Source: an uncultured Alphaproteobacteria bacterium (GTDB lineage: Bacteria > Pseudomonadota > Alphaproteobacteria > HIMB59 > GCA-002718135). From it: a stretch of 64,000 nucleotides of DNA. Positions 39,907 to 49,256 of the stretch are shown in pieces (the stretch's first letter is position 1; the number at the start of each line of letters is the position of its first letter). The stretch spans positions 1 through 64,000 of the forward strand of contig CACNND010000005.1 in NCBI GenBank assembly GCA_902621725.1, written 5' to 3'. The position numbers and the translations under genes are program-made. The notes beneath the pieces were generated by a model that saw only the letters and a program-made list of their open reading frames with translations, did no database searches and was not told the DNA's origin.

Positions 39907-40887
39907 ATGAATATTTTTAATTCAGTTAAAAAAGCAGAAATTCATGTTCATTTAGAAGCAACCATTACGCCAGATTTATGTAAGAAATTTGCCAAACGTA
40001 ATAATTATGAAATACCTGAAGAAACGTTTGGCTCAAAGTATGCATACCAATGGGATGATTTTTATGATTTTATAAAAAAATATGACATCGTTACTTCTGT
40101 CATACATACGCCAGAAGATTATTTTGAATTAACGTATGAATATTTAAAAGATTGTGCAGCTAACAATGTTCTTTATGTCGAAGCGATGATTTCCTCAACT
40201 CATGCTAAAGAAAAAGGGATGACCTATCATTCTTTTATTGAAGGAGTCTATGAAGCTTCCAAAAAAGCTGAAGAAGATTTTGGTATTGTTTCACGTTATA
40301 TAATGAATGGGATCAGACATTTAGGACCAGAGTCAGTACAAGTAACTGCAGAGGAAGTTTTAAATAATCCCCATCCTTGTTTAGTTGGTTTTGGTCTGGC
40401 TGGGGATGAATTGCATTTTCCTCCAAACTTATTTGTTGAAACATTTGATATGCTAAAAAAAGAAAATTTTCCAATTACGGTTCATGCAGGTGAATGGGAT
40501 GGTCCTGTAAATATAAGAAATGCTATTAACCTTCTGCATCCAACAAGATTAGGCCATGGTGTTCGATCAATAGAGGATCCTGATTTAGTTAAAGAAATAA
40601 TTGATAAAGATATTATTCTAGAAACTTGTCCAACAAGTAATATTGCAACTAAAATTTATAAAGATTATGTAGATCATCCTGTGAAAACATTATTTGATCA
40701 AGGGGTAAAAGTAACAGTGAATTCTGATGACCCTCCTTTTTTTAATGCAACGATAAACGGTGAATACAAAGTCATGGAAAATTTAGGCTTAAATGAAAAG
40801 GAACTAACCTCCCTTACTCATAACGCAGTTAAATATTCTTTTTGTGATGAAGAAAATAAAACTAAATTATTAGCTAAATTAAACTAG
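39907..40887 (+). CDS. add: Adenosine deaminase
   Basis: Zinc amidohydrolase that converts adenosine to inosine. 326 residues from the ATG at 39907, which begins just before the metal-binding HVHLEA. Other landmarks are the catalytic HAGEWDGP, LGHGVRS and TVNSDDPPFF, all matching the adenosine/adenine deaminase family. The frame extends upstream to 39778, but that part overlaps the protease gene antisense and is not conserved-looking. Adenine deaminase is an alternative. It adds to the nucleoside salvage set. Confidence 0.9.
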   Translation: MNIFNSVKKAEIHVHLEATITPDLCKKFAKRNNYEIPEETFGSKYAYQWDDFYDFIKKYDIVTSVIHTPEDYFELTYEYLKDCAANNVLYVEAMISSTHAKEKGMTYHSFIEGVYEASKKAEEDFGIVSRYIMNGIRHLGPESVQVTAEEVLNNPHPCLVGFGLAGDELHFPPNLFVETFDMLKKENFPITVHAGEWDGPVNIRNAINLLHPTRLGHGVRSIEDPDLVKEIIDKDIILETCPTSNIATKIYKDYVDHPVKTLFDQGVKVTVNSDDPPFFNATINGEYKVMENLGLNEKELTSLTHNAVKYSFCDEENKTKLLAKLN

Positions 40888-41848
40888 ACAATTTTACTAA
40901 AGGTCTTGCACCATAATGCGAAATAATTTCCGCAGCAGCAATTGATGCATAATTACCGCATTCATCCATTGCTTTCCCTTTAGAATAACCAAATAAAAAA
41001 CCAGCTGCAAATAAATCCCCAGCTCCAGTTGTATCTACAACTTTTTCTACTTTTTTTGCAGCAACTTCAGTGATGTCATTACCAGAAACAATAACTGATC
41101 CACTACTTCCTTTGGTAATAGCAGCAATTATATTTAATGATTTTGCATATTCTAGACCTTCTTCAAAACTTTCTGTTTGTGCCATTGCTTTGATTTCATC
41201 TTCATTAGCAAAAAGAATATCAACATTCTCAGTTATTAATTCTTTAAAAGAGTCTCTGTGTCTATCAACACAAAAAAGATCAGATAAAGTAAATGCAATT
41301 TTTTGATTATCGGATTTGCAAATATCCACCATTTTTTTCATAGCCTTTTTTGCATTTTCATTGTCCCACAAGTAACCTTCCAAATATGCAATCTTATGAT
41401 TTATAATATCATCCTCTTTTATATCTTCAGGTCCTATTAATGTCCCAGCACCAAGAAAAGTACACATTGTTCTTGTTCCATCTTCTTCAACAAAAATTGT
41501 ACAACATCCAGTTGAAATATCAGGAGATGTAAATCCCAATGGAAATTTTAGTCCTTCCCGGATCATATCTTTTTGAAGGTATACTCCAATTTCATCATTT
41601 TTAATTTTTCCAATAAAACTTCCATTACCGCCAAAAGAGGTGATACCAAACATGGAGTTACCAAGGGAACCTCCGCCTGCCATTTCTCTGATGGAATAAC
41701 TTTCATGCAAATTATTTTTTAAGTTTTCATCAATAAGATTCATAGAATCTCTATTAATTTCATGCTTTTCAATTTCACTTTGATTGGAAGGAATTATGGC
41801 ATCTACCATAGCATTTCCAATTCCAACTACATCTAATTTATCACTCAT
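40874..41848 (-). CDS. PfkB family kinase, probable adenosine kinase
   Basis: 324-residue ribokinase-fold sugar/nucleoside kinase. The N-terminus DVVGIGNAMVDAI resembles alphaproteobacterial adenosine kinases, the second signature DTTGAGDLFAAGFLFG carries the catalytic aspartate, and AGGGSLGNSMFGI replaces the usual GG.AANT loop. Adenosine phosphorylation to AMP fits the nearby deaminase and nucleoside genes, but a sugar substrate is possible. It overlaps the deaminase 3' end by 14 bases, convergently, and the EamA gene by four bases. Confidence 0.8.
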   Translation of the reverse strand: MSDKLDVVGIGNAMVDAIIPSNQSEIEKHEINRDSMNLIDENLKNNLHESYSIREMAGGGSLGNSMFGITSFGGNGSFIGKIKNDEIGVYLQKDMIREGLKFPLGFTSPDISTGCCTIFVEEDGTRTMCTFLGAGTLIGPEDIKEDDIINHKIAYLEGYLWDNENAKKAMKKMVDICKSDNQKIAFTLSDLFCVDRHRDSFKELITENVDILFANEDEIKAMAQTESFEEGLEYAKSLNIIAAITKGSSGSVIVSGNDITEVAAKKVEKVVDTTGAGDLFAAGFLFGYSKGKAMDECGNYASIAAAEIISHYGARPLVKLSSLI

Positions 41849-42729
41849 TTTTGTTTAATTATTATAGGTACTAATTGTACTATAATGACTCCAACAAATA
41901 TTGCAAGGCATCCAAGTATTTTTTGTGTGTCTAAAATTTGATTTAAAAGTATCCAACCTGCTATTGCAGCAAAGACTGACTCCATTGATAAAATAATAGC
42001 AGCAGGAGCAGGATTAGCTTTATGTTGAGCAATAATTTGAAGTGTATATCCAATGCCAGCAGAAAAAATACCTGTATATAAAATTTCAAACCATTCAATT
42101 TGCATATTTGACAGCTTTGGTTCCTCCCACATAAAAGCTAAGATCATAGATAAAATAAAAACAATGAAGTACTGAATACTTCCAAATAAAAAAGGACTGT
42201 TAAGTTCTTTCATAAAAATATCGATACAAATAATATGTAAGGCAAAAAATAAAGCAGCAATAAACAAGAGTGAATCTGATTGTTGAATTTCAACTGATTG
42301 ATTAGAGGACAAAAGATATGATCCATACAAACAAAGTAAAATGGCAATCCAGATAATCCAGTGTACCTGTTTTTTAATTATGAATCTTGAAATTATACCA
42401 ACAAAGGGAACGTAAAGAGTGCTAAGAAAAGCAGCATTTGATATTAATGATTTTTGTAAAGCGTATTGTTGAAGACCCATACCACCAAAAAGAAAAAAAC
42501 CTGTAGCTAAACAAAGATAAACTTTTTTTCTATCACTTAATATTTTAACAATATTTTGTTGTTCTAGATAAATCGCAAATGGAATTACTGTTAAAAAAGC
42601 AAAAAAGAATCTTCCAAAGCTAAAAGTAAAAGGACCTATGGCTCCCATTCCAGTAGTTTGACTGACAAAAGCTGTTCCCCATATAAGTGAGGCAATTAAC
42701 ATGAGTATGTTAGCTCTTGTATGACTCAT
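41845..42729 (-). CDS. EamA/DMT family transporter
   Basis: 294 residues with about ten transmembrane segments and two EamA repeats. The N-terminus ANILMLIASLIWGTAFVSQ and the second-half AAIILSMESVFAAIAGWILL are characteristic. Members export metabolites or amino acids; the substrate cannot be predicted. It is translationally coupled (ATGA overlap) to the downstream PfkB kinase, suggesting a shared transcript. Confidence 0.88.
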   Translation of the reverse strand: MSHTRANILMLIASLIWGTAFVSQTTGMGAIGPFTFSFGRFFFAFLTVIPFAIYLEQQNIVKILSDRKKVYLCLATGFFLFGGMGLQQYALQKSLISNAAFLSTLYVPFVGIISRFIIKKQVHWIIWIAILLCLYGSYLLSSNQSVEIQQSDSLLFIAALFFALHIICIDIFMKELNSPFLFGSIQYFIVFILSMILAFMWEEPKLSNMQIEWFEILYTGIFSAGIGYTLQIIAQHKANPAPAAIILSMESVFAAIAGWILLNQILDTQKILGCLAIFVGVIIVQLVPIIIKQK

Positions 42730-42750
42730 AAAAATATTTGATTACTTATT

Positions 42751-44541
42751 TTATTGTTTATCTTTATTAATCCACCAAGACTCAATTACAATTCCGTAAA
42801 GTGGAATTTCATCTGGGTATTCAAAAAAATCCCAATAAGCAATTCTGTCTTTGTTGCTATGATAAAGAGGAACAACATAGTGACCCCATAACAATACTCT
42901 ATCAAGTGCGTGGATCGCCGTTGTCAATTCTTCTCTATTTGTTGCACTAATTAGTTTTTCAATTAATGCATCAACTGCTGGACTATTGATACCAGGATAA
43001 TTTCTGCTTCCATCTTTTTGACCAACTTCTGATCCCCAATAAAATTGTTGCTCATTTCCTGGGCTTAAACTGACTCCCCAATATCTTTTAATCATATCAA
43101 AATCATAACTTAACAAACGTTCTTGATACTGTGATGAATCAACAGTTCTTACATCCATTGTAATGCCAAGTTTTTTTAAATTACTTTGATAGGCTAAGGC
43201 AATTTTCTCATCAGATGGACTGACAATCAAGAACTCAAATTTGAATTCTTTTCCATCTTTTACCAGTTTTCCATTTTCAACAAACCATCCCTCTTTTTCA
43301 AGTATTTCTTTTGCTTTCAATAAATTTTTACGGTCATTACCACTTCCATCCGTAATAGGTGGCGTAAATGATTCGGTAAATACCTCTGCTGGAATTTCAT
43401 CTTTCCATACATTCAGTAACTCTAACTCATTTTTTGACGGTAAGCCTGAAGAGGCTAATGGTGAATTATCAAAATAACTATCTGTTCTCACATAAGCATT
43501 TTGATATATTGTTTTATTAATCCATTCATGATCATAGGCATAACTTAAAGCAAGTCTTACATTTCTATTATTAAATATGTCACGTCTTGTATTCATCACA
43601 AGACCATTCATTCCAACAGGTCTATCGTTATTCATTTCTGTCAGTATTACCTCTCCATTCTGAACAGCTTTGAAATCATATTCTGATAACCAACGTTTAA
43701 CATTGTACTCTCTTCTAAAGTCGTATTCACCAACCTTAAATGCTTCAACTAAGACATTTGAGTCTTTGTAATAATCATAAATAATTGTATCAAAATTATA
43801 GAGACCTTTATTTACTGGTAAATCTTTTGCCCAATAATTTTCAACGCGTTTGTATTTTATTTGACGGCCTGGATCGAGACTATCAACTTGGTATGGACCA
43901 CTGCCTAGAGGGATATCTAAAAATGTTTTTGTAACATCAAGATTTTCATAAAACTTTTTTGGAATGATAGGAAGAAAGCCCGCAATAATAAGAGGCAATT
44001 CTTTATCTTCATTATTTTCAAAAATCATTTTTATTCCATCATTTCCAATCAATTGAGTTTCAACAACTTTGCCATATGTTTTTTTCTGATTTGGAGTACC
44101 TTTTGTTTGAAATGTTTCTAGACTAAACAATACATCATCGCGTGTTATTGGTGAGCCATCATGAAAGGTTGCATTTGCATTTAAATAAAAAGTTATAGAT
44201 GATCTATCTTCAGGCAGTTCTACTTTTTCAGCTATTAAACCATAGAGAGAGAATGCTTCATCCCATACTCTTCTCATTAACGTATCATTAACATACCCAA
44301 GTCCAGCAGCTTTAGAACCTTTAAATGCTACTCTATTAAGATTATCAAAAGAACCATATGATCCAAATTTTACCGTTCCACCTTTAGGTGCATTTGGGTT
44401 TACATAATCTAGATTTTCAAAATCACTGGCATACTTTGGTGTTCCATGCATTGCAATTCCGTGAACTTTTTCACTGTAAGCATGTTTGTTAAGTGCAATT
44501 ATTGAAGTTAAAATGGCAAATGCGATTAGAAATTTTTTCAT
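42751..44541 (-). CDS. Extracellular solute-binding protein family 5 (YejA-like)
   Basis: 596-residue periplasmic binding protein with a signal peptide (cleavage near AYSEK). The SBP_bac_5 family pattern is clear: NPNAPKGGTVKFGSYGSFDNLN, LRKDATFHDGSP-like LNANATFHDGSPITRDDVLFS, and a C-terminal FWSS/WW-rich end. Its length and the IAMHGTPKY start resemble YejA, which binds oligopeptides and microcin C. No permease or ATPase genes adjoin it, so its partners must be elsewhere. It diverges from the cytochrome c gene. Confidence 0.87.
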   Translation of the reverse strand: MKKFLIAFAILTSIIALNKHAYSEKVHGIAMHGTPKYASDFENLDYVNPNAPKGGTVKFGSYGSFDNLNRVAFKGSKAAGLGYVNDTLMRRVWDEAFSLYGLIAEKVELPEDRSSITFYLNANATFHDGSPITRDDVLFSLETFQTKGTPNQKKTYGKVVETQLIGNDGIKMIFENNEDKELPLIIAGFLPIIPKKFYENLDVTKTFLDIPLGSGPYQVDSLDPGRQIKYKRVENYWAKDLPVNKGLYNFDTIIYDYYKDSNVLVEAFKVGEYDFRREYNVKRWLSEYDFKAVQNGEVILTEMNNDRPVGMNGLVMNTRRDIFNNRNVRLALSYAYDHEWINKTIYQNAYVRTDSYFDNSPLASSGLPSKNELELLNVWKDEIPAEVFTESFTPPITDGSGNDRKNLLKAKEILEKEGWFVENGKLVKDGKEFKFEFLIVSPSDEKIALAYQSNLKKLGITMDVRTVDSSQYQERLLSYDFDMIKRYWGVSLSPGNEQQFYWGSEVGQKDGSRNYPGINSPAVDALIEKLISATNREELTTAIHALDRVLLWGHYVVPLYHSNKDRIAYWDFFEYPDEIPLYGIVIESWWINKDKQ

Positions 44542-44610
44542 AGATATATCCTATCAAAAAAAAAGACAGATTTGTAATGAAATATAAATTTAAAAAATTA
44601 TATTAATAGA

Positions 44611-45018
44611 ATGCAAACCCTTAAATTAATTTCGGTACTTATAATATTATGTATTGGACATAGTATTCATGCAGCAGAAGTTGATATTTTTAAAGGTATG
44701 AAACTATATGCTGAAAATTGTGCAGGGTGTCATATGGGTAATTTAGCAGGTCATGAAGAGTGGGATAAATCGTTAGATGAAGATGGCCATAGAAGAGCAC
44801 CTCCTCTTAATGGCACTGGGCATACTTGGCACCACTCTCCTGCACAATTATTTCATGTCATTAAATATGGTTTTAAAAAATCAAATCCTGATTATGAAGG
44901 TAAAATGCTTGGTAATGATGCGTTATCAGATGACGATGTTTGGTCTATTCTTGAATTTATCAAAAGTACATGGCCAGAAAAAATACTAAATAAATATGAC
45001 TCCCATTTTAAAAGCTAA
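44611..45018 (+). CDS. Class I cytochrome c
   Basis: 135 residues with a signal peptide (to about HAAEV) and one heme site CAGCH near residue 37. A distal methionine ligand could be in GKMLGNDALSD, which resembles the usual axial-ligand region. PPLNGTGHTWHH is also typical of periplasmic cytochrome c552-like proteins. It is predicted periplasmic. The following msrPQ genes suggest, but do not prove, a linked electron-transfer role. Confidence 0.88.
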   Translation: MQTLKLISVLIILCIGHSIHAAEVDIFKGMKLYAENCAGCHMGNLAGHEEWDKSLDEDGHRRAPPLNGTGHTWHHSPAQLFHVIKYGFKKSNPDYEGKMLGNDALSDDDVWSILEFIKSTWPEKILNKYDSHFKS

Positions 45019-45022
45019 GATT

Positions 45023-45045
45023 ATTGAAGCAAATCTTCAATTTTA
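45023..45045 (+). terminator. Weak intrinsic terminator/attenuator after cytochrome c
   Basis: ATTGAAG (45023-45029) and CTTCAAT (45035-45041) form a seven-pair stem with a five-base loop, followed by TTTAAT. It begins five bases after the cytochrome stop and before msrP. The stem is AT-rich, so some read-through is likely. Confidence 0.5.
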
Positions 45046-45069
45046 ATATTTAAGATATATATTATTATT

Positions 45070-45987
45070 ATGAAAATTTTAGGATCTGAAATCACACCCT
45101 ATAAGACATATTTAAATAGACGTAAGTTTATAAAGGGATCTTTAGCTAGCACCATGCTAGCAACGGTTACCTCATCAGCATTTGCAAACCACGATAGTGA
45201 TCTTTCTATTTATACTAAAAATATAAATGAAAACGACAAACTTAATTCTTACGAAGAAATCACAACGTACAATAATTTTTATGAGTTTGGGACTCATAAA
45301 AAACATCCCCATTTAAATTCTGGAAATTTTAAACCTAGGCCATGGACAATAAAAATAGATGGTCTTGTGAAAAAGCCTCAAACATTTGACTTAGAAAAAA
45401 TTTTATCAAATGTAACAATAGAAGATAGGGTTTATAGATTAAGATGTGTTGAAGCATGGTCCATGGTTATTCCTTGGCAAGGTTTTCAGTTATCTGAACT
45501 TATAAAAATGGCCGAACCTCTAAGTTCAGCAAAGTATGTTCAATTTGTAACTGTGTTCAGGCCGGAAGAAATGCCAGGTCAGCAAAAGAGAACAATTATT
45601 TGGCCATATAGAGAAGGACTTCGAATGGATGAAGCAATGAATCCTCTAACAATATTAGCAACTGGATTGTATGGTCATGAAATGCCTAATCAAAATGGTG
45701 CACCCATCAGATTAGTAGTTCCATGGAAGTATGGTTTCAAATCAATTAAATCAATTGTGGAAATTAGATTTTTAGATACTCAACCTGAAACATCTTGGGA
45801 AACTTTAGCTCCTTGGGAATATGGTTTTTATGCTAATGTTAATCCTAATGTTAATCATCCAAGATGGAGTCAAGGAACAGAGAGACGAATTGGAGAGTTT
45901 AAAAGAAGAGAAACACTTATGTTTAATGGCTATGAAGAAGAAGTAGCACATCTCTATAAAGATTTAGATTTGACTAAATTTTATTAA
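45070..45987 (+). CDS. msrP: Protein-methionine-sulfoxide reductase catalytic subunit MsrP
   Basis: Periplasmic molybdopterin enzyme that repairs oxidised methionines in envelope proteins. The 305 residues begin with a Tat signal (NRRKFIKGS). The molybdenum-ligand cysteine is in YRLRCVEAWSM, and the sulfite-oxidase-fold motifs MPNQNGAPIRLVVPWKYGFKSIK and WETLAPWEYGFYANVNP are intact. It pairs with msrQ three bases downstream. This system needs molybdenum-cofactor synthesis genes that are not in the window. Confidence 0.95.
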   Translation: MKILGSEITPYKTYLNRRKFIKGSLASTMLATVTSSAFANHDSDLSIYTKNINENDKLNSYEEITTYNNFYEFGTHKKHPHLNSGNFKPRPWTIKIDGLVKKPQTFDLEKILSNVTIEDRVYRLRCVEAWSMVIPWQGFQLSELIKMAEPLSSAKYVQFVTVFRPEEMPGQQKRTIIWPYREGLRMDEAMNPLTILATGLYGHEMPNQNGAPIRLVVPWKYGFKSIKSIVEIRFLDTQPETSWETLAPWEYGFYANVNPNVNHPRWSQGTERRIGEFKRRETLMFNGYEEEVAHLYKDLDLTKFY

Positions 45988-45990
45988 TGA

Positions 45991-46596
45991 ATGTTTTCAA
46001 CAAGAAATTTTAATCGCAGTAAACCTGTCTTATTTATTTTAATTTTATTTCCTAGTCTACTCTGGGCTTACCAATTTGTTACTGGAAATCTTGGAGTAAA
46101 TCCAATTGAAAAACTAATGGATGAGTTAGGTCTAATGGCACTTAGATTAATAATAATAACTCTTATGATTACTACTCTATCAAATATTAAACCTTTAAAA
46201 TCGATAGTTGTATTACGAAGAATGATTGGACTTTTTGCGTTCTATTATGTCTGTTTGCATTTCTCCACTTACATAGTTTTAGATCATTTTTTAGATATGC
46301 AATTTATCATACAAGATATTATAAAAAGACCATTTATAACTTTTGGTTTTATAAGTTTTCTTTTTTTAATCCCACTTGCTAGCACTTCAACAAACAATAT
46401 GATTAAACGATTAGGTTTTAAATTATGGAAGAAAATTCATTATTTAATTTACCCAGTAGCCATTCTGGCTTGTATGCATTTTTATGTTTTAGTTCGCGCT
46501 GATAAAACCGAACCAGTCATTTATATGGGAATAATTATTCTCTTATTACTTCATAGAATATTTAAAAGACTTACTCGTCCTCAGTTGGCTCAGTAA
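45991..46596 (+). CDS. msrQ: Heme-binding membrane subunit MsrQ
   Basis: Membrane flavocytochrome partner that feeds electrons to MsrP. The 201 residues show about six hydrophobic helices and the expected histidines in YYVCLHFSTYIVLDH and KKIHYLIYPVAILACMHFY, which ligate heme b. It directly follows msrP. Its last 26 bases overlap the convergent MFS gene. Confidence 0.93.
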   Translation: MFSTRNFNRSKPVLFILILFPSLLWAYQFVTGNLGVNPIEKLMDELGLMALRLIIITLMITTLSNIKPLKSIVVLRRMIGLFAFYYVCLHFSTYIVLDHFLDMQFIIQDIIKRPFITFGFISFLFLIPLASTSTNNMIKRLGFKLWKKIHYLIYPVAILACMHFYVLVRADKTEPVIYMGIIILLLLHRIFKRLTRPQLAQ

Positions 46597-47809
46597 CGGG
46601 GTTCATTTCCATACCGGCAGGACTAATATTTCGTGGTAAAGGGTTGTATTGTGATTCAAGATCACGTGGTTTAGTTCTTTGTGTCATTCTATACAAACCA
46701 AACAGTCCTAGCAGTCCATGTATTAAAAATAAATAGATGTAAAAACCTACCGCTCCTAAAATTTCCATGAATCCAGAAACAAACAAAGGTCCGATAATTG
46801 ACCCAATACCAATAAGTATACCAAAGGTTGCACTTGCTGATACTATCTCATTAGGTTGTAAGAAGTCATTTGTATGAGCAACTGTAAGTGAATACATTGG
46901 TAAACATGCAACTGAAAAAAGACCAGTAAAAATTAAGAATAATGTTAGCGGCATAAAGTTTGCAAAAACAAAAAATAAACTCAAACCTGAAGCCATAAAA
47001 GAAACACCAATAAGAATAACACGTCTATCAATTCTATCTGACAAATATCCAATAGGCCATTGAGATAGGGCGCCAGCTGAAGTTATAATCATCATATACA
47101 GAGAAATTTCAAATAAGCTTAAATTAATAGATGAAGCATAAATTGCACCGTATCCAAAAACCGCACTATGCGATAAACCAGTTGCTAAGGCACCAACAAA
47201 ACCCAAAGGTGAAACAGTATAAAATTCTCTTAAAGAAAAAAATTTAGGACTTTCTGTATTAGGTTGTTCTGTTGAAGATAAAAGAATAGGAAGAAGTGCG
47301 AATGATAATAAGATTGATACTAAAATAAATAAATCAACCTTAGCTGGATCACCTAAATTTAATAAAAATTGCCCTGCTCCAACAAACACAAAAGTAATAA
47401 TCATGTAAACGGAAAGTAATTGACCACGAGTTTGATTAGTTGATTTTTCATTTAACCAGCTCTCCATGATCACATAAATTCCAGCAAGGCTTAAACCAGT
47501 TAATATTCGTATAAACATCCATGAATAGGGATGAACAAATACTGAGTGTAATAGTATAGCGATAGAAGCAAGCGATGCTAAAGCGGCAAAAACTCTTATA
47601 TGACCAACACGTTGTAAAAAACTTGGAATTGTTAACGCGCCAGTTAAGTATCCAACATAATAACCAGCTATAATAAGTCCTGATGCAAAAAAACTAAAAC
47701 CTTCTAAAACAGAACGAACACCGATAAGTGTTCCTTGCAAACCGTGACCAAGACTAATTAAAGCAAAGCCAAAAAAAAGGGCCCAAGTGTTTTGTAGTAC
47801 CTTAAACAT
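46571..47809 (-). CDS. MFS transporter (YcaD-like)
   Basis: 412 residues with about twelve transmembrane helices and the MFS fold. The loop 2/3 motif appears as GYLTGALTIPSFLQRVGHIRV, and YLSDRIDRRVILIG in the second half. The pattern and short hydrophilic tail resemble the YcaD/DHA3-like branch. Substrate is unknown. It follows the TIGR02300 gene on the same strand by 22 bases. Confidence 0.87.
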   Translation of the reverse strand: MFKVLQNTWALFFGFALISLGHGLQGTLIGVRSVLEGFSFFASGLIIAGYYVGYLTGALTIPSFLQRVGHIRVFAALASLASIAILLHSVFVHPYSWMFIRILTGLSLAGIYVIMESWLNEKSTNQTRGQLLSVYMIITFVFVGAGQFLLNLGDPAKVDLFILVSILLSFALLPILLSSTEQPNTESPKFFSLREFYTVSPLGFVGALATGLSHSAVFGYGAIYASSINLSLFEISLYMMIITSAGALSQWPIGYLSDRIDRRVILIGVSFMASGLSLFFVFANFMPLTLFLIFTGLFSVACLPMYSLTVAHTNDFLQPNEIVSASATFGILIGIGSIIGPLFVSGFMEILGAVGFYIYLFLIHGLLGLFGLYRMTQRTKPRDLESQYNPLPRNISPAGMEMNPVTEPTEDE

Positions 47810-47831
47810 CTTCTAAATTTTTATTGAAATT

Positions 47832-48185
47832 TTAGTATTCTTCTTCGCCGTCTTCTTTAGGTTTAATACCTTCGGCTATTGGATCAATTTCTGTTTCATC
47901 TTCTAATAAAACAGTATCATCCTCAAGATTGTCTTCGTTGTTATCCAAATCCAAATTATCGATATCAAGGTCATCATCTTTTTCTTTTGGTTTTGGAGGA
48001 ATAGGATTAGTTAAAGGAGCAGCATTAGTACTACCAGGTTTTCTACCACGTCTTGGTCTGGTCATTGTAGTTACTTCAATTAGTTTACCACATTCTGGAC
48101 ATTCCAGTTCAGTTCTTCCCAAGTCGTAGTATTGCTTACTACACATTGGACAAATTCTTTTTTGACCCCAAGATTCTTTGTACAT
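47832..48185 (-). CDS. TIGR02300 family (FYDLN-acid) zinc-ribbon protein
   Basis: 117 residues. The N-terminal zinc ribbon has two CXXC pairs, CPMC and CPEC, around YYDLGRTELECPEC, matching the alphaproteobacterial TIGR02300 pattern (FYDLN). A basic stretch, RPRRGRKPG, follows like an AT-hook, then a long Asp/Glu-rich tail. The combination suggests nucleic-acid or protein binding, but the function is not established. It is a useful marker of alphaproteobacterial origin. The next gene upstream on this strand is a second small zinc protein. Confidence 0.85.
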   Translation of the reverse strand: MYKESWGQKRICPMCSKQYYDLGRTELECPECGKLIEVTTMTRPRRGRKPGSTNAAPLTNPIPPKPKEKDDDLDIDNLDLDNNEDNLEDDTVLLEDETEIDPIAEGIKPKEDGEEEY

Positions 48186-48187
48186 TT

Positions 48188-48358
48188 CTACTTTTCTTTT
48201 TTTATAAATATTTTACCACAATAACCACAAACAATTTTATTCTCATTATTGAAGGTATAATAAACTGCGGGATGTCCTAAACCATCTTCACCACCATCGC
48301 AAGAGATAGTTTCGGTTTTTGGATCTACTTCCACAATATCTTCAGTCATAAAAGCCAT
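48188..48358 (-). CDS. Small CHCC-type zinc-finger protein
   Basis: A 56-residue frame, below common ORF cut-offs. The protein has the zf-CHCC (PF10276) pattern: VEVDPKTETISCDGGEDGLGHPAVYY and a later CGYCGKIF, so zinc ligands are C20, H29, C44 and C47. Related proteins include the NDUFS6-like subunit of complex I and stand-alone bacterial forms. The start could also be the ATG three codons in. It lies two bases upstream of the TIGR02300 gene, probably co-transcribed. Confidence 0.85.
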   Translation of the reverse strand: MAFMTEDIVEVDPKTETISCDGGEDGLGHPAVYYTFNNENKIVCGYCGKIFIKKEK

Positions 48359-48393
48359 ATAAAATTTTCATGCAAAAAGTCTATATTTTTTCC

Positions 48394-49242
48394 TTATAGA
48401 ATTTGAAAATAAACAACCGAAATACCACTCACTATTAAAATAGAAGGTATTATTCGAGATTTTGCATTCTTCTCAAATAAGAAAAGCATTCCAATAATTG
48501 CAGCAAACACAATGCTTATTTCTCTAATACTAGAGACATAAGCTATTTCTATAAATTGCATACTCCAAACAACAATTGCGTAACTACTTGTTGCAAAGAC
48601 ACCAGCAGCAATGCCTGATCTAAAAGTGTATGTTTCTCTTTTTCGTAAACCATCTTTAGAGATCAAACCAATAATTAGTAAAGGTATTCCATTAAGTGTG
48701 AAGAGCCAGTAAATATAGGAAAAACCATTTTCAGAAAGTCTAACCCCGACCCCGTCAACTAAAGTGTAAGCAGTAATTAGAATAGCCGTTGATATTGCGA
48801 GAGCAAAACCTCTGAAGTTAAAAGATAAATTTTTAGAATAAGAAATTAAAAATAACCCAATACAAACAATTAATATTCCAACAAAACCAGCAACACTAAT
48901 ATTGGAACTTAAAAATAAAATACTAATGATCGCTACAAACAGACATGAACTTCCTCTAGAAATTGGATATATGTAAGAGAGATCACCGTACCTATATGAG
49001 TAGATAACATTTAGTCTGTAGAAGACATGAATGATTACGGTTGCTATTAAAAAATACCAAACCTCTAAAGTTGGAAATGGAACAGTAAATGTTAAAGGTA
49101 AAAAAATAGTAACTTCCAAGACAGACGTTATACCCATTAACGATAAAGGGTTCTTACTTGATTTTATTATAGCACTCCAAACTGCATGACATAGAGCAGA
49201 AACAAGAATTAAGATAAAAATAAAATTTACTGACAATGTCAT
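48394..49242 (-). CDS. EamA/DMT transporter, possibly phosphonate-associated
   Basis: 282 residues with about ten membrane helices in two EamA repeats. The N-terminus SALCHAVWSAIIKSSKNPL and IYPISRGSSCLFVAI resemble DMT proteins found next to phosphonate operons (TIGR03340-like), but I cannot confirm this without a search. Its position, 14 bases downstream of the transporter permease gene and at the end of the ugp-like operon, supports co-expression with the phosphonate importer. It could export a phosphonate by-product such as an amine or acetate-like solute. Confidence 0.78.
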   Translation of the reverse strand: MTLSVNFIFILILVSALCHAVWSAIIKSSKNPLSLMGITSVLEVTIFLPLTFTVPFPTLEVWYFLIATVIIHVFYRLNVIYSYRYGDLSYIYPISRGSSCLFVAIISILFLSSNISVAGFVGILIVCIGLFLISYSKNLSFNFRGFALAISTAILITAYTLVDGVGVRLSENGFSYIYWLFTLNGIPLLIIGLISKDGLRKRETYTFRSGIAAGVFATSSYAIVVWSMQFIEIAYVSSIREISIVFAAIIGMLFLFEKNAKSRIIPSILIVSGISVVYFQIL

Positions 49243-49256
49243 CAGTAGATAAGAAT

